Part shown: one piece after another, positions 54,688 to 64,000 of the stretch
Layout of the letters: each line of letters begins with the position of its first letter
How positions within the stretch are numbered: position 1 is the stretch's first letter
The notes under the pieces: model-generated
Databases searched by the model: none
What the model was told of the DNA's origin: nothing
Seen by the model: the letters and a program-made list of their open reading frames with translations, nothing else
Translations under genes and position numbers: made by a program
NCBI GenBank assembly: GCA_028287035.1
Contig: JAQBQL010000174.1
Span: forward strand, 33,996-97,995
Origin: Labilithrix sp.
GTDB taxonomy: Bacteria; Myxococcota; Polyangia; Polyangiales; Polyangiaceae
Length of the DNA stretch: 64,000 bases
Direction of reading: 5' to 3'

Positions 54688-57228
54688 TCAGAACCGGTAG
54701 CTCGCCATGGCCATCACGCGCCGGCCGACGAGCTGGCCGAACGGGTGCTCGCGGTGCCTCACGTCGAGGAGGTTGAAGCCGCTCGCGCTGATCTCCGCCT
54801 GGTTCCCGAGGAAACGGTAGCCGAGGCGCGCGTCGAGCAGCGTGTAGTCCGAGATCCGGAACTGCTGCTGCTCGATCTGCTGGCGCGTGAAGTTCGTCAC
54901 CTGCTCGGCCCACACCTGCGGGGAGACGTAGTGAAAGTCGATCGACCCGTCGATGCCCGGCTTCGTGCGCAGCTGCACGCCGGCGTTCACCTTGTGGAGG
55001 CTCGTTCGCTGGTCCGAGACGATGCGCGAGAGCTCCTCGGTCGTGCAGCCCGAGTTGTCCTGCTGGAGCGCGTTGATCGTGTAGTTGCCATAGAGGTCGA
55101 GGCCCTCGAACGGGAACGTGCGGATGCCGGCCTCGCCGCCGTAGACGTTGTACGCCTGGCACTGGTTCTCCCAGCCGCCGAGCCCCACGGTGTAGAGGCC
55201 GGTCTGCGGATCCTGCCCGCCCGCCGCCGCGAAGTCGCCGACCGTGACGGAACGGCTCGGCGACAGCTGGATGAGGTTCGACACCTTGTTGTAGAAGACC
55301 GACGCGTCGAAGACGAAGAGGTCGCTCTCCTGGTTCAGGTACCCGAGCTCCGCCGACAGGACGCGCTCGGCCTGGAGGATGAAGCTCGGATCCTCGCGCC
55401 GCACGCCCTGCGTGATCTGCGCGGTGCCGGTGACCGGCAGCTGGAGCGGCACGTCGAGGTACGACTCGAGGAAGGTCGGCTTCCGGTAGGCGGTCGCCAC
55501 CGAGGCGCGGACGGTCGACTGCTTCGACGGGTGCACGAGCACGGCGCCGCGCGGCGACATCTGGAACTTCTCGAGGTAGGGCACCCAGTCCACGCGATAG
55601 TCGGCGACGAAGGCGAGCAGCTTGCCGACCTTGAGCTCGTCGTGGAGGAAGAGCCCGTAGTGGCTCTCGATGCGCGTGAAGTCGAGGTACGACCAGGCGA
55701 CCCGCTTGTACCGGTAGGCGGCGCCGATGCGCAGATCGTTGGCGAGGTCGCTCGTGAGCTGGTTACGCGTCTTGTAAACGACCTCGCCGTCGACCACGTT
55801 CTGCTCGGCGCGCGCGGGCAGGAGCGACTGGCCGAGGTAGTTCACGTTGAGGCTGTTCTCGGTGCGCAGCCGGTTCCAGAACACGCGCACGTCGAGGTGC
55901 TCGCTGTTCCAGTACGAGGTCACGTCGGTCGAGACGAACGTCGGCAGGACGATGTCGTTGAGCGAGCCGATGCCGAGGATCTCGGCGGAGCCCTGGGCGA
56001 GGCCCGCGCCGATGCCGAACGTGCCGACCTTCTCGATGCGGCGCGTCCCTCGGGCATCGAGGCGAACGGTGCGCGAGCTCTCGACCTGATCGCCGATGCC
56101 GGTGCGCACGTCGGCGCGGCCGTTCGGGACCTCACGTGACCAGCGCGGGAGGTAGTCGTAGCCCGCGGCGAGCCGCCAGGCGAAGTCGCCCTCGCGCCCT
56201 GACGACCACAGACTGCCGTGCGTCGTGCCCTGCTCGCCGTAGCCGCCGACGATGCCGTTGCGACCCTCGCCGGGCTTCTTGGTGATCAGGTTGATGACGC
56301 CGTTGAACGCGTCGGCGCCGTAGATCGCCGACCCCGGCCCGCGGACCACCTCGATGCGCTGGAGGTCCTCGACGCCGATCGAGAGCGTCTGCCACAGCGT
56401 CGCGCCGAGGAGGTCGACGTAGACGCTGCGACCGTCGACGAGCACGAGGGTCTTGTTGGAGAGCCGCTGGTTGAAGCCGCGGATGCTCACCTCGGTCTGG
56501 CCCCCGGTGACCTCCATGATGTCGACGCCGGCGAGGCGGCGGAGGAGCTCGGGGATCTTGGTGATGCCCGACAGCCGGATGTCCTGCTCGGTGATCACCG
56601 ACGTCGAGCTCGGCGAGTCGAGCGGGCTCTGCGCGCCCTTCGACGCGGTCACGATGCTCTCGGCGAAGACGTCCTCGGTGCGCGCCGCGCCGACGTCCGC
56701 CGGAGGAGCCCGCGTCGGCACCTGCGCCGCCGGTCCCGCGTCGAGCACCGGGGGCGCGCCGCCGTCGACGGTCACCGCCGGGGCGGGCTGCGCCGACTGG
56801 CTCGCCTCGAGCGCCGCCTGCTGCTGCCGCTTGATGCGCGCCTCGAGGGTCTTCACGACCTGCGCGACGTCGTCCTTGTCGGCCGGATTCGTGTCGATGT
56901 ACTGGCGGAAGTACGTGACCGCCTGCTCGAGATCCCCGGCCTCGGCGTAGGCGCGCGCGATGTTGTAGAGGACGTTCGGATGCGGGAGGAGCGCGTAGGC
57001 GGTCTTCAGCTCGCCGATGCCGTCGTCGTACTTGCCGGCGCTGATCGCATCCATGCCCTTCTTGAAGTGGGTGCGCGCCTCGGTGCGCGCGTCGGCGAAC
57101 GCAGGCGCGCTGCCGAGCACGAGGCCGACGAGCACGAGCAGCGGCGCGGCGAGGCGAAGGAGCCGCGCGAGGCGCGCGAGGCGCATGGAGCGGACGAGGC
57201 GCGAGCGGCGAAGGCAGGTCGCGTTCAT
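54688..57228 (-). CDS. TonB-dependent receptor with N-terminal TPR domain
   Basis: An 846-residue protein. The signal peptide is hydrophobic and ends near AFADA (residue about 47); an internal ATG at codon 15 would shorten it. Residues about 48-135 hold TPR-like helices (FKKGMDAISAGKYDDGIGELKTAYALLP), then a Pro/Ala linker. The plug domain (about 190-310) shows VITEQDIRLSGITKIPELLRRLAGVDI, VSIRGFNQRLSNKTLVLVDGRSVY and IEVVRGPGSAIYGADAFNGVINLITKKP. The rest is a beta barrel. It should import a scarce ligand (siderophore, cofactor or glycan; unknown). A TAGTCT box lies 11 bases upstream. Confidence 0.92.
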   Translation of the reverse strand: MNATCLRRSRLVRSMRLARLARLLRLAAPLLVLVGLVLGSAPAFADARTEARTHFKKGMDAISAGKYDDGIGELKTAYALLPHPNVLYNIARAYAEAGDLEQAVTYFRQYIDTNPADKDDVAQVVKTLEARIKRQQQAALEASQSAQPAPAVTVDGGAPPVLDAGPAAQVPTRAPPADVGAARTEDVFAESIVTASKGAQSPLDSPSSTSVITEQDIRLSGITKIPELLRRLAGVDIMEVTGGQTEVSIRGFNQRLSNKTLVLVDGRSVYVDLLGATLWQTLSIGVEDLQRIEVVRGPGSAIYGADAFNGVINLITKKPGEGRNGIVGGYGEQGTTHGSLWSSGREGDFAWRLAAGYDYLPRWSREVPNGRADVRTGIGDQVESSRTVRLDARGTRRIEKVGTFGIGAGLAQGSAEILGIGSLNDIVLPTFVSTDVTSYWNSEHLDVRVFWNRLRTENSLNVNYLGQSLLPARAEQNVVDGEVVYKTRNQLTSDLANDLRIGAAYRYKRVAWSYLDFTRIESHYGLFLHDELKVGKLLAFVADYRVDWVPYLEKFQMSPRGAVLVHPSKQSTVRASVATAYRKPTFLESYLDVPLQLPVTGTAQITQGVRREDPSFILQAERVLSAELGYLNQESDLFVFDASVFYNKVSNLIQLSPSRSVTVGDFAAAGGQDPQTGLYTVGLGGWENQCQAYNVYGGEAGIRTFPFEGLDLYGNYTINALQQDNSGCTTEELSRIVSDQRTSLHKVNAGVQLRTKPGIDGSIDFHYVSPQVWAEQVTNFTRQQIEQQQFRISDYTLLDARLGYRFLGNQAEISASGFNLLDVRHREHPFGQLVGRRVMAMASYRF

Positions 57229-57239
57229 CGTCGGCCGGG

Positions 57240-57245
57240 AGACTA
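57240..57245 (-). promoter_or_regulatory. -10-like box TAGTCT, 11 nt from ATG
   Basis: TAGTCT on the minus strand eleven bases before ATG 57228 of the TonB receptor, 38 bases after the kinase stop. Confidence 0.4.
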
Positions 57246-57283
57246 GTGAAGCCAGCCCGGGAAGTGCAGAGGTTTTGCGAGCC

Positions 57284-58978
57284 TCAGTACGGCAGGTCCT
57301 TGAAGCCGCTCGGCGGCGCCGTGCCGGTCGGCGCGCTCGTCGCGCTGGCCGTGGCGCTGGGCGGAGCCGACGTGGCTCGGGGGCCGGCGGCAGAGGCGCG
57401 CGACAGCTTCACCACGAGCGGCGGGTCACCGGCCTTCACGGCGCGCACCTCGGCCCGGTAGCCGAGATGGGTCAGCGTCAGCTTGTGCACGCGTCCCGGC
57501 TCCGCGGCCTCGCCCCGGAACGTCACGTCGCACGGCGTCGTCACGCACAGCTCCGCGGCGTCCTCGCGCACGTTGGCGCCCGCCGGCTCGCTCGTGACGT
57601 GGAGCACGACGGGCTTCGCGTCGCTCGCGCCGGGCGCGGGGGCCGTGGCGGCCGTGGCGGATGGCTCCGGGACGGACGGCACCGCCGCCGCCACGGGCTT
57701 CGCGCCCTCGGCAGTCGGCGCGTGATCCGGAGCGGCGGTCATGCGGAAGGCCGCCATGCCGAGCAGCCCGCCCAGCACCGCCGCCACGAGCACGCCCACG
57801 CCGATCCAGACCCGGGAGCGGCGCGGCGGGAGCTCGTCGTGCCCGAGCAGCTCGCCGGTGGTACCCGCGTGGTCGTTCTGCGGCACGCCCATCGGCGTGA
57901 GCGACCCGCTCGTGTTGGCGGGCGTCTGCGCGTGCGCCGTCCCCTGCCCTGCGTCCGCCGGCGTGTACGACGGCCGCGAGTCGTAGGGCCCGGAGCGGTG
58001 CGCGACGCCCGGCGGAGGAACGGTGTGCGCGTACATGCCGCTCACGTTCACGGCGTGGAGCTGCCCCGTCATCGCGCCGCCGTGAACGAGCTTGATGGCG
58101 TTGAGCACCGCGGTCATGTTCGTGTACCGCTCGTTCGGATCCTTGGCGATGCAGCGCATCACGAGGTCCTCGAAGGCCGGCGAGCACACCAGGTTCGGGT
58201 TGATGGTGCGCATCGGCGGCGGCGGCTCGCCCACGTGCGCCATCAGGATGTTGACGCTCGTGGCGCGCTCGAACGGCACCTTCCCGGCGAGCATCTCGTA
58301 CATCATGATGCCGAGCGAGTAGACGTCGGTGCGCGCGTCGACGACCGCGCCCTGGATCTGCTCGGGTGCCATGTACTTGGGCGATCCCATGAAGAGGCCG
58401 GTCTGCGTGAGCTGCTCCTCGGGCCGCTCCGACAGGTGCTTCACGAGGCCGAAATCGAGGACCTTCACGAAGTCCTCGTCGTCTCCGTGGCGCGTCAGGA
58501 AGATGTTCGCCGGCTTCAGGTCACGATGGATGACGTCGAGCGCGTGCGCCTCGCGGAGCGCCCGGCACATCTGCTGCGCGATGCGCCCGACGCGCTCCTC
58601 GTGCATCGTCCCGACCTCGCGGAGCGCCTGGTGGAGCGTCTGCCCCTCGAGCAGCTCCATCGCCATGTAGTAGACGTCGTCGTCGGTCTTGCCGTAGTCG
58701 AAGATAGTGACGGAGTTCGGGTGCGTGATGCGCGAGGTGATGCTCGCCTCGCGGTAGAACCGGCGATGGAACTCGGGATCGCCATCGCCCGTGTAGTTCG
58801 GGTTCAGGATCTTGATCGCGCAGAGGCGACCGAGCGGGGCCTGCTCGGCGACGTAGACCTTGCCCATGCCGCCGCGCGCGATGAGCGAGACGATCCGGAA
58901 GCGCTCCGCGATGACCCGACCCAGCATGGGGTCGGGCACGGCCTTCTTGTCGGTCGCAGTCGCCGGGGCTTCGGACAT
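57284..58978 (-). CDS. Membrane-anchored Ser/Thr protein kinase with PEGA domain
   Basis: A 564-residue protein from ATG 58978. The kinase domain has ARGGMGKVYVAEQ, Lys56 (AIKIL), HRDLKPAN with Asp153, DFG at 175-177 and YMAPEQI. A linker of about 100 residues leads to a membrane helix (VWIGVGVLVAAVLGGLLGMAAF) near 400-420. The periplasmic part holds an Ala/Pro spacer and one PEGA-like domain (VVLHVTSEPAGANVREDAAELC, then LTHLGYRAEVRAVKAG). It precedes the TonB receptor operon in the same direction and may sense the envelope. Confidence 0.93.
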   Translation of the reverse strand: MSEAPATATDKKAVPDPMLGRVIAERFRIVSLIARGGMGKVYVAEQAPLGRLCAIKILNPNYTGDGDPEFHRRFYREASITSRITHPNSVTIFDYGKTDDDVYYMAMELLEGQTLHQALREVGTMHEERVGRIAQQMCRALREAHALDVIHRDLKPANIFLTRHGDDEDFVKVLDFGLVKHLSERPEEQLTQTGLFMGSPKYMAPEQIQGAVVDARTDVYSLGIMMYEMLAGKVPFERATSVNILMAHVGEPPPPMRTINPNLVCSPAFEDLVMRCIAKDPNERYTNMTAVLNAIKLVHGGAMTGQLHAVNVSGMYAHTVPPPGVAHRSGPYDSRPSYTPADAGQGTAHAQTPANTSGSLTPMGVPQNDHAGTTGELLGHDELPPRRSRVWIGVGVLVAAVLGGLLGMAAFRMTAAPDHAPTAEGAKPVAAAVPSVPEPSATAATAPAPGASDAKPVVLHVTSEPAGANVREDAAELCVTTPCDVTFRGEAAEPGRVHKLTLTHLGYRAEVRAVKAGDPPLVVKLSRASAAGPRATSAPPSATASATSAPTGTAPPSGFKDLPY

Positions 58979-59110
58979 GAGAAGCTAACGGCTCGGAAAA
59001 AAAGCCTCCGAGCTCCACTTCAGACTGCCCTTCTTCCCGCCTGGAGTCAACGCGGGCCAGGCGGACCGGCCGCGCGCCTCCCGCCTGTTTTCCTGCCCCC
59101 GGACTTCGGG

Positions 59111-59116
59111 TAGGGT
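59111..59116 (+). promoter_or_regulatory. -10-like box TAGGGT, 9 nt from ATG
   Basis: TAGGGT nine bases before ATG 59126, in the 147-base divergent gap (58979-59125) behind the PEGA kinase. Confidence 0.45.
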
Positions 59117-59125
59117 TCCCGGCGC

Positions 59126-59941
59126 ATGCGCCCCTCCCCCCGCACCACCCGCACCCCTCTCATGGCGGTCGCGATCGCCTGTCTGGCGTTCGTCACGCTC
59201 TTCGCCCGCGACGCGCTCGCCGTCGGCACCTTCAAGCTGAAGAGCACCGAGGCCACGGAGGTCTCGGGCGCCTGGCACATCTACGTGACGATCGAGCTCC
59301 CGAAGGCGCCGCTCACCGCGCACCAGTCGATGAAGTTCCTGTTCACGAAGACCATGGCCTACGAGCGCGCGCTCATCGACGGCCACAACGAGCCGGTCCT
59401 GAACCGCCAGGCCCTGTCGAACCAGACGCCCAGCGTCGAGAGCCTCGACGTCGACTTCGCGGATCCGAGCGGCAAGGTGTTCAAGGGCACGCGCTTCGAC
59501 TTCGGCCTCACGCGCGCCCGCGGCTACGAGGCGGGCGAGTACAAGGTGGAGGTCCGCTCGGCGGACGGGACGACGATCGGGAGCAGCGCCAACCTGATCC
59601 TGAAGGGTGACAACCCCGTCGTCGACCGCCGCGCCATGGCGTTCAACGCCAAGGACCCGAGCGTGAAGAAGATCGACGCGGTCGACGCCGGCACGGGCCC
59701 GAAGCCGAACGACGACACCCCGGCGGCCGCCAACAACATGGGCGAGGTCACGCCGACCGGCACCGCGCAGCCGTTCATCCCGAAGGAGGGCTACGAGAAG
59801 ACCTCCGAGGAAGAGATCAAGCAGCGCCCCAAGGGCTGCGGCTGCAGCGTCCCCGGCGGCGCCACGAACGGCGCGCTGCTCGGCGTCGCGCCGCTCGCGA
59901 TCGGCATCGCGCTCCTCCGTCGCCGTCGCAAGGCGGCCTGA
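59126..59941 (+). CDS. Secreted beta protein with MYXO-CTERM anchor
   Basis: A 271-residue protein from ATG 59126. Signal peptide to about residue 32 (ALAV). The middle is a beta-rich domain (GTFKLKSTEATEVSGAWHIYVTIEL and LILKGDNPVVDRRAM) with no family I recognise. The C-terminus is a canonical MYXO-CTERM: GCGC at about 240-243, a hydrophobic helix (GVAPLAIGIALL) and RRRRK. Such proteins are thought to be processed and displayed at the cell surface. holA follows by four bases, so both may share a promoter. Confidence 0.88.
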   Translation: MRPSPRTTRTPLMAVAIACLAFVTLFARDALAVGTFKLKSTEATEVSGAWHIYVTIELPKAPLTAHQSMKFLFTKTMAYERALIDGHNEPVLNRQALSNQTPSVESLDVDFADPSGKVFKGTRFDFGLTRARGYEAGEYKVEVRSADGTTIGSSANLILKGDNPVVDRRAMAFNAKDPSVKKIDAVDAGTGPKPNDDTPAAANNMGEVTPTGTAQPFIPKEGYEKTSEEEIKQRPKGCGCSVPGGATNGALLGVAPLAIGIALLRRRRKAA

Positions 59942-59945
59942 GCCG

Positions 59946-61007
59946 ATGACGCCGGACGAGGCGATCGAGCGTGCCGAGCGCGGCGAGCTCCTCCCCGTCT
60001 GGCTGGTGCTCGGCGAGGAGCGCATCTTCCGCGAGCAGGTGGTCGCCGCGATCACGAAGGCCGCCCTCGCGGGTGGCCTGCCCGACTTCAACTTCGACAA
60101 GTTCACGGCCGGCGAGTCGGACGTCGAGAAGATCCTCGGGGCAACCCGCACCGTCCCGATGATGGCGAAGAAGCGCGTCGTCATGGTGCGCGGGCTCGAG
60201 CGCTGGGACGCGGCGAACGCGTCCTCCGGCAGCAGCGACGACGACGACGGCGCCGGCAGCGGGAAATCCATCCCCCCGCTCGATCGCCTGGCCGAGTACG
60301 CGAAGGCTCCGATCGACTCGACGACGCTCGTGCTCATCGCGCCCAAGCTCGACGGCCGGCGCAAGCTCGTCGCGGCCGCGAAGAAGGGCGGCATGATCGT
60401 CGACTGCGCGCCCATCGAGGCGCGGCGGCTCCCTGGGTGGATCACGAATCGAGCGCAGCTCAAGGGGAGCACGCTCGCGCCGGACGTCGCCGAGCTCATC
60501 GCGGAGATCGCCGGCCCCGACCTCTCGTACCTCGACGACGTGCTCGAGCGGCTCTCCCTCTACGTCGGCAGGGGAAACCCGATCACCGAGGAGGCGGTCG
60601 GCGTGAACGTGACGCGCGTGCGCTTCGCCGACACGTGGAACCTCGTCGACGCCGCGGCCACCCGCGACCTCGGCAAGGTCCTCTCCCTGCTCTCCGACGT
60701 GTACGACCCGCGGGACCGCGGCCTGCCGCTCGTGGGCGCGCTCGCCTGGTCGCTGCGCCAGCTCCTCAAGCTGCAGAGCGCGCTCGAGCAGGGCGCGAGC
60801 ATCGACGAGGCCGCCCGGCGCGCCGGCATCTTCCCGACGTTCCGCGCCCGCGACCACCAGAAGAAGCTGAAGGCCTTCCGGCCGCGTGAGCTCGAGCGCT
60901 GGCTCGTGATCCTCCAGGAGACGGACCTCGCCCTGAAGAGCTCGCGGCGGCCGGCCGACGCCATCCTCGAGGACATGTTCACGCGGATGTGCCGGCGCGC
61001 CGCCTGA
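59946..61007 (+). CDS. holA: DNA polymerase III delta subunit
   Basis: A 353-residue protein. The N-terminal region opens with LPVWLVLGEERIFREQVVAAI, a degenerate nucleotide-binding loop as in HolA, then DFNFDKFTAGESDVEKIL and VVMVRGLERWD. The C-terminal part (LPLVGALAWSLRQLLKL and the final helices) matches HolA's collar domain. Delta opens the sliding clamp within the clamp loader. An acidic insertion (SGSSDDDDGAGSGK) near residues 95-108 is unusual. After its stop a weak GCCCG/CGGGC hairpin is visible. Confidence 0.9.
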   Translation: MTPDEAIERAERGELLPVWLVLGEERIFREQVVAAITKAALAGGLPDFNFDKFTAGESDVEKILGATRTVPMMAKKRVVMVRGLERWDAANASSGSSDDDDGAGSGKSIPPLDRLAEYAKAPIDSTTLVLIAPKLDGRRKLVAAAKKGGMIVDCAPIEARRLPGWITNRAQLKGSTLAPDVAELIAEIAGPDLSYLDDVLERLSLYVGRGNPITEEAVGVNVTRVRFADTWNLVDAAATRDLGKVLSLLSDVYDPRDRGLPLVGALAWSLRQLLKLQSALEQGASIDEAARRAGIFPTFRARDHQKKLKAFRPRELERWLVILQETDLALKSSRRPADAILEDMFTRMCRRAA

Positions 61008-61110
61008 TCCCGCCCGCGGACGGGCCTCGGCTTGCGCAAGGGCCGTATGGATGACAGAACGTCTCTTCGGCCTTAGAGTCTCGGGTGGGCATCCGCCCCC
61101 TCGAAACGCC

Positions 61111-61116
61111 AGGAGA
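61111..61116 (+). promoter_or_regulatory. Shine-Dalgarno AGGAGA for ribA
   Basis: AGGAGA ends seven bases before ATG 61124. It settles the ribA start at 61124 over an in-frame GTG at 61085 and a later ATG. It is one of the few strong ribosome sites in this window. Confidence 0.75.
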
Positions 61117-61123
61117 TATTGAG

Positions 61124-61873
61124 ATGTACGTCCCCGTCAGGGTGATCCGGCCTCACCAGGCGGCCTCGGCCGCCAGCCCCGCAGTCGTGAGCACGCTCCC
61201 GCTCCAGCCAGCGCCCCCCATGAAGACCGAATGGCAGGCGGCTGCCGAGATTCCGACGCGTTTCGGCGTCTACAAGACCCACGTTTTCCGGACGAGCGAG
61301 CCCGGTGACGGGGCGAGCTTCAAGGAGCACGTCGCGCTGGTCTACGGCAGCATCGTCGGCGCGTCCGACGTGCCCGTGCGCATCCACTCCGAGTGCATGA
61401 CGAGCGAGGTCTTTGGCTCGCTCAAGTGCGATTGCAAGGAGCAGCTCGACGCGGCGCTCGCGGAGATCGCCCAGCGGGGCATGGGCGCGGTCCTCTATCT
61501 CCGCCAGGAGGGACGCGGCATCGGGCTCGCCAACAAGATCCGGGCCTATGGGCTCCAGGAGAAGGGCGCCGACACCGTCGACGCGAACCGCCTCCTCGGC
61601 CTCCCCGACGACGCGCGCGAATACACGGCGGCGGCGGCCATGCTCGCGCACTTCGGCGTGCAGAGCGTCCAGCTCATGACGAACAACCCGGCGAAGGTCG
61701 ACGCGCTCCGGTCGCTCGGCGTCGAGGTCACCGGGCGGCTCCCCGTCATCGTGCCCCCGAACCCGTACTCGGCCGGGTACCTCGAGACCAAGCGGGCGCG
61801 CATGGCGCACGAGCTCCCGTCCCATCTCGCGTCCCACGTCGACGGCAGCGGCGGCAGGCACGAAGCGGAGTGA
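61124..61873 (+). CDS. ribA: GTP cyclohydrolase II
   Basis: A 249-residue stand-alone enzyme from ATG 61124. Zinc ligands are Cys91, Cys102 and Cys104 (HSECMTSEVFGSLKCDCKEQL region), followed by the catalytic block YLRQEGRGIGLANKI and DTVDANRLLGL. It opens the GTP ring in the first step of riboflavin synthesis. No RibB domain is fused. The N-terminal 35 residues are an unusual low-complexity extension before the enzyme proper. ribF lies 8 kb away; no FMN riboswitch is visible in the 116-base leader. Confidence 0.92.
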   Translation: MYVPVRVIRPHQAASAASPAVVSTLPLQPAPPMKTEWQAAAEIPTRFGVYKTHVFRTSEPGDGASFKEHVALVYGSIVGASDVPVRIHSECMTSEVFGSLKCDCKEQLDAALAEIAQRGMGAVLYLRQEGRGIGLANKIRAYGLQEKGADTVDANRLLGLPDDAREYTAAAAMLAHFGVQSVQLMTNNPAKVDALRSLGVEVTGRLPVIVPPNPYSAGYLETKRARMAHELPSHLASHVDGSGGRHEAE

Positions 61874-61896
61874 CGAAACGGCTCCCGGGCGCATCC

Positions 61897-61943
61897 CGGA
61901 ATCGCGCCCACACGCCGTGATTTCGGAATCGCGCCCGCACGCC
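61897..61943. repeat. 20-bp direct repeat with one mismatch
   Basis: CGGAATCGCGCCC-A-CACGCC at 61897-61916 and the same with G for A at 61924-61943, 27 bases apart. It lies between ribA and the TSP3 outer-membrane gene, directly upstream of that gene's TAGGCT box. Confidence 0.55.
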
Positions 61944-61949
61944 CTCGCG

Positions 61950-61955
61950 TAGGCT
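61950..61955 (+). promoter_or_regulatory. -10-like box TAGGCT, 10 nt from ATG
   Basis: TAGGCT ten bases before ATG 61966, just after the 20-bp direct repeat. The repeat would sit at the -10 to -65 region and could be an operator. Confidence 0.5.
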
Positions 61956-61965
61956 GCGGGCAGCG

Positions 61966-63890
<1,925 letters not shown>

Positions 63891-63891
<1 letters not shown>

Positions 63892-63960
63892 TGGCAGCGC
63901 GCCGCGCGGCGCTGGCGCTCGTGGTCGGCCTCGCGGTGCTCGCGCCGGTGGCGGGCGCAG
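63891..63960 (+). CDS. Start of a secreted protein, truncated by contig end
   Basis: ATG 63891 shares its A with the preceding stop. The first 23 residues are a textbook signal peptide (basic start, hydrophobic core, APVAGA cleavage region). The frame then runs into adapter sequence, and the apparent stop at 63991-63993 is artificial. Only the signal peptide is genuine; the mature protein is missing from this contig. Confidence 0.6.
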
Positions 63961-64000
63961 AACGGAAGAGCACACCTCTGAACACCAGTCACTGACAACC
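63959..64000. other. Illumina TruSeq-type adapter plus index (sequencing artefact)
   Basis: Bases 63959-63992 match the 34-base TruSeq read adapter at 31 positions (three substitutions), and the last eight bases TGACAACC would be the sample index. In the minus strand it encodes the peptide start VTGVQRCALP, close to the VTGVQTCALP familiar from contaminated database entries. This is not genomic DNA. Confidence 0.95.

Noticed and set aside
61012..61025. Hairpin GCCCG/CGGGC with a CGGA loop after holA.
   Set aside because: Only five pairs and no T-run; common by chance at this GC, so it is not listed as a terminator.
61008..61123. An FMN riboswitch before ribA.
   Set aside because: The 116-base leader lacks the RFN core, and the same holds before ribF; only a Shine-Dalgarno sequence is visible.

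Overview
This is a high-GC (about 70%), gene-dense stretch of a diderm bacterial chromosome, most likely a myxobacterium (Myxococcota, probably class Polyangia). The evidence is two proteins with MYXO-CTERM-type C-termini, four eukaryotic-like Ser/Thr kinases with C-terminal membrane anchors, TPR and PEGA partner proteins, PilZ proteins, many Cys-rich lipoproteins, a TonB-dependent receptor and Lol machinery. No tRNA, rRNA, CRISPR array, transposase, integrase or phage gene was seen. The last 42 bases are not genomic: they read as an Illumina TruSeq-type adapter plus an 8-base index, so the contig ends artificially.

Layout. 1-15.2 kb: a PilZ protein, a dienoyl-CoA isomerase-like crotonase, an alpha-2-macroglobulin/PBP1C pair, small proteins (GNAT, DUF2277, zinc-ribbon-like), a matrixin-like MYXO-CTERM protease, an ArsC/Spx-type protein and a TMEM53-like hydrolase. 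15.2-24.5 kb: a 1699-aa helical-repeat protein, a PilZ and pseudo-receiver pair, a structured non-coding gap and an orphan sigma-54 activator. 24.6-32.2 kb: a signalling island of three Ser/Thr kinases, two of them followed by TPR/PEGA membrane proteins, around a Cys-rich lipoprotein. 32.5-45.4 kb: class I fumarase, a lipoprotein sugar dehydrogenase with two haem c sites, prolyl iminopeptidase, an M15-like lipoprotein, lysyl-tRNA synthetase, a fused LolC/E-type permease with LolD, and a long acyl-CoA dehydrogenase. 45.5-48.5 kb: the folP-cdaA-cdaR operon (folate and c-di-AMP). 48.5-59 kb: a leftward run of SH3/M15 lipoprotein, ankyrin protein, TPR protein, ribF, lipoprotein, TPR-TonB receptor and PEGA kinase. 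59-64 kb: a MYXO-CTERM protein, holA, ribA, a TSP3-repeat outer-membrane protein and a cut-off secreted protein.

Functional themes are envelope biogenesis and surface display (Lol, PBP1C/A2M, TonB receptor, lipoproteins), signalling by Ser/Thr phosphorylation, c-di-GMP-type PilZ modules and c-di-AMP, plus scattered housekeeping genes.

The most distinctive signal spans the whole window. About half of the likely first genes of transcription units carry a TANNNT hexamer (often TAGGCT or TATGCT) ending 6-11 bases before the start codon, often with no Shine-Dalgarno sequence. This is the arrangement expected of leaderless or nearly leaderless transcripts. Genes inside operons lack it, and a few genes have a clear Shine-Dalgarno sequence instead.
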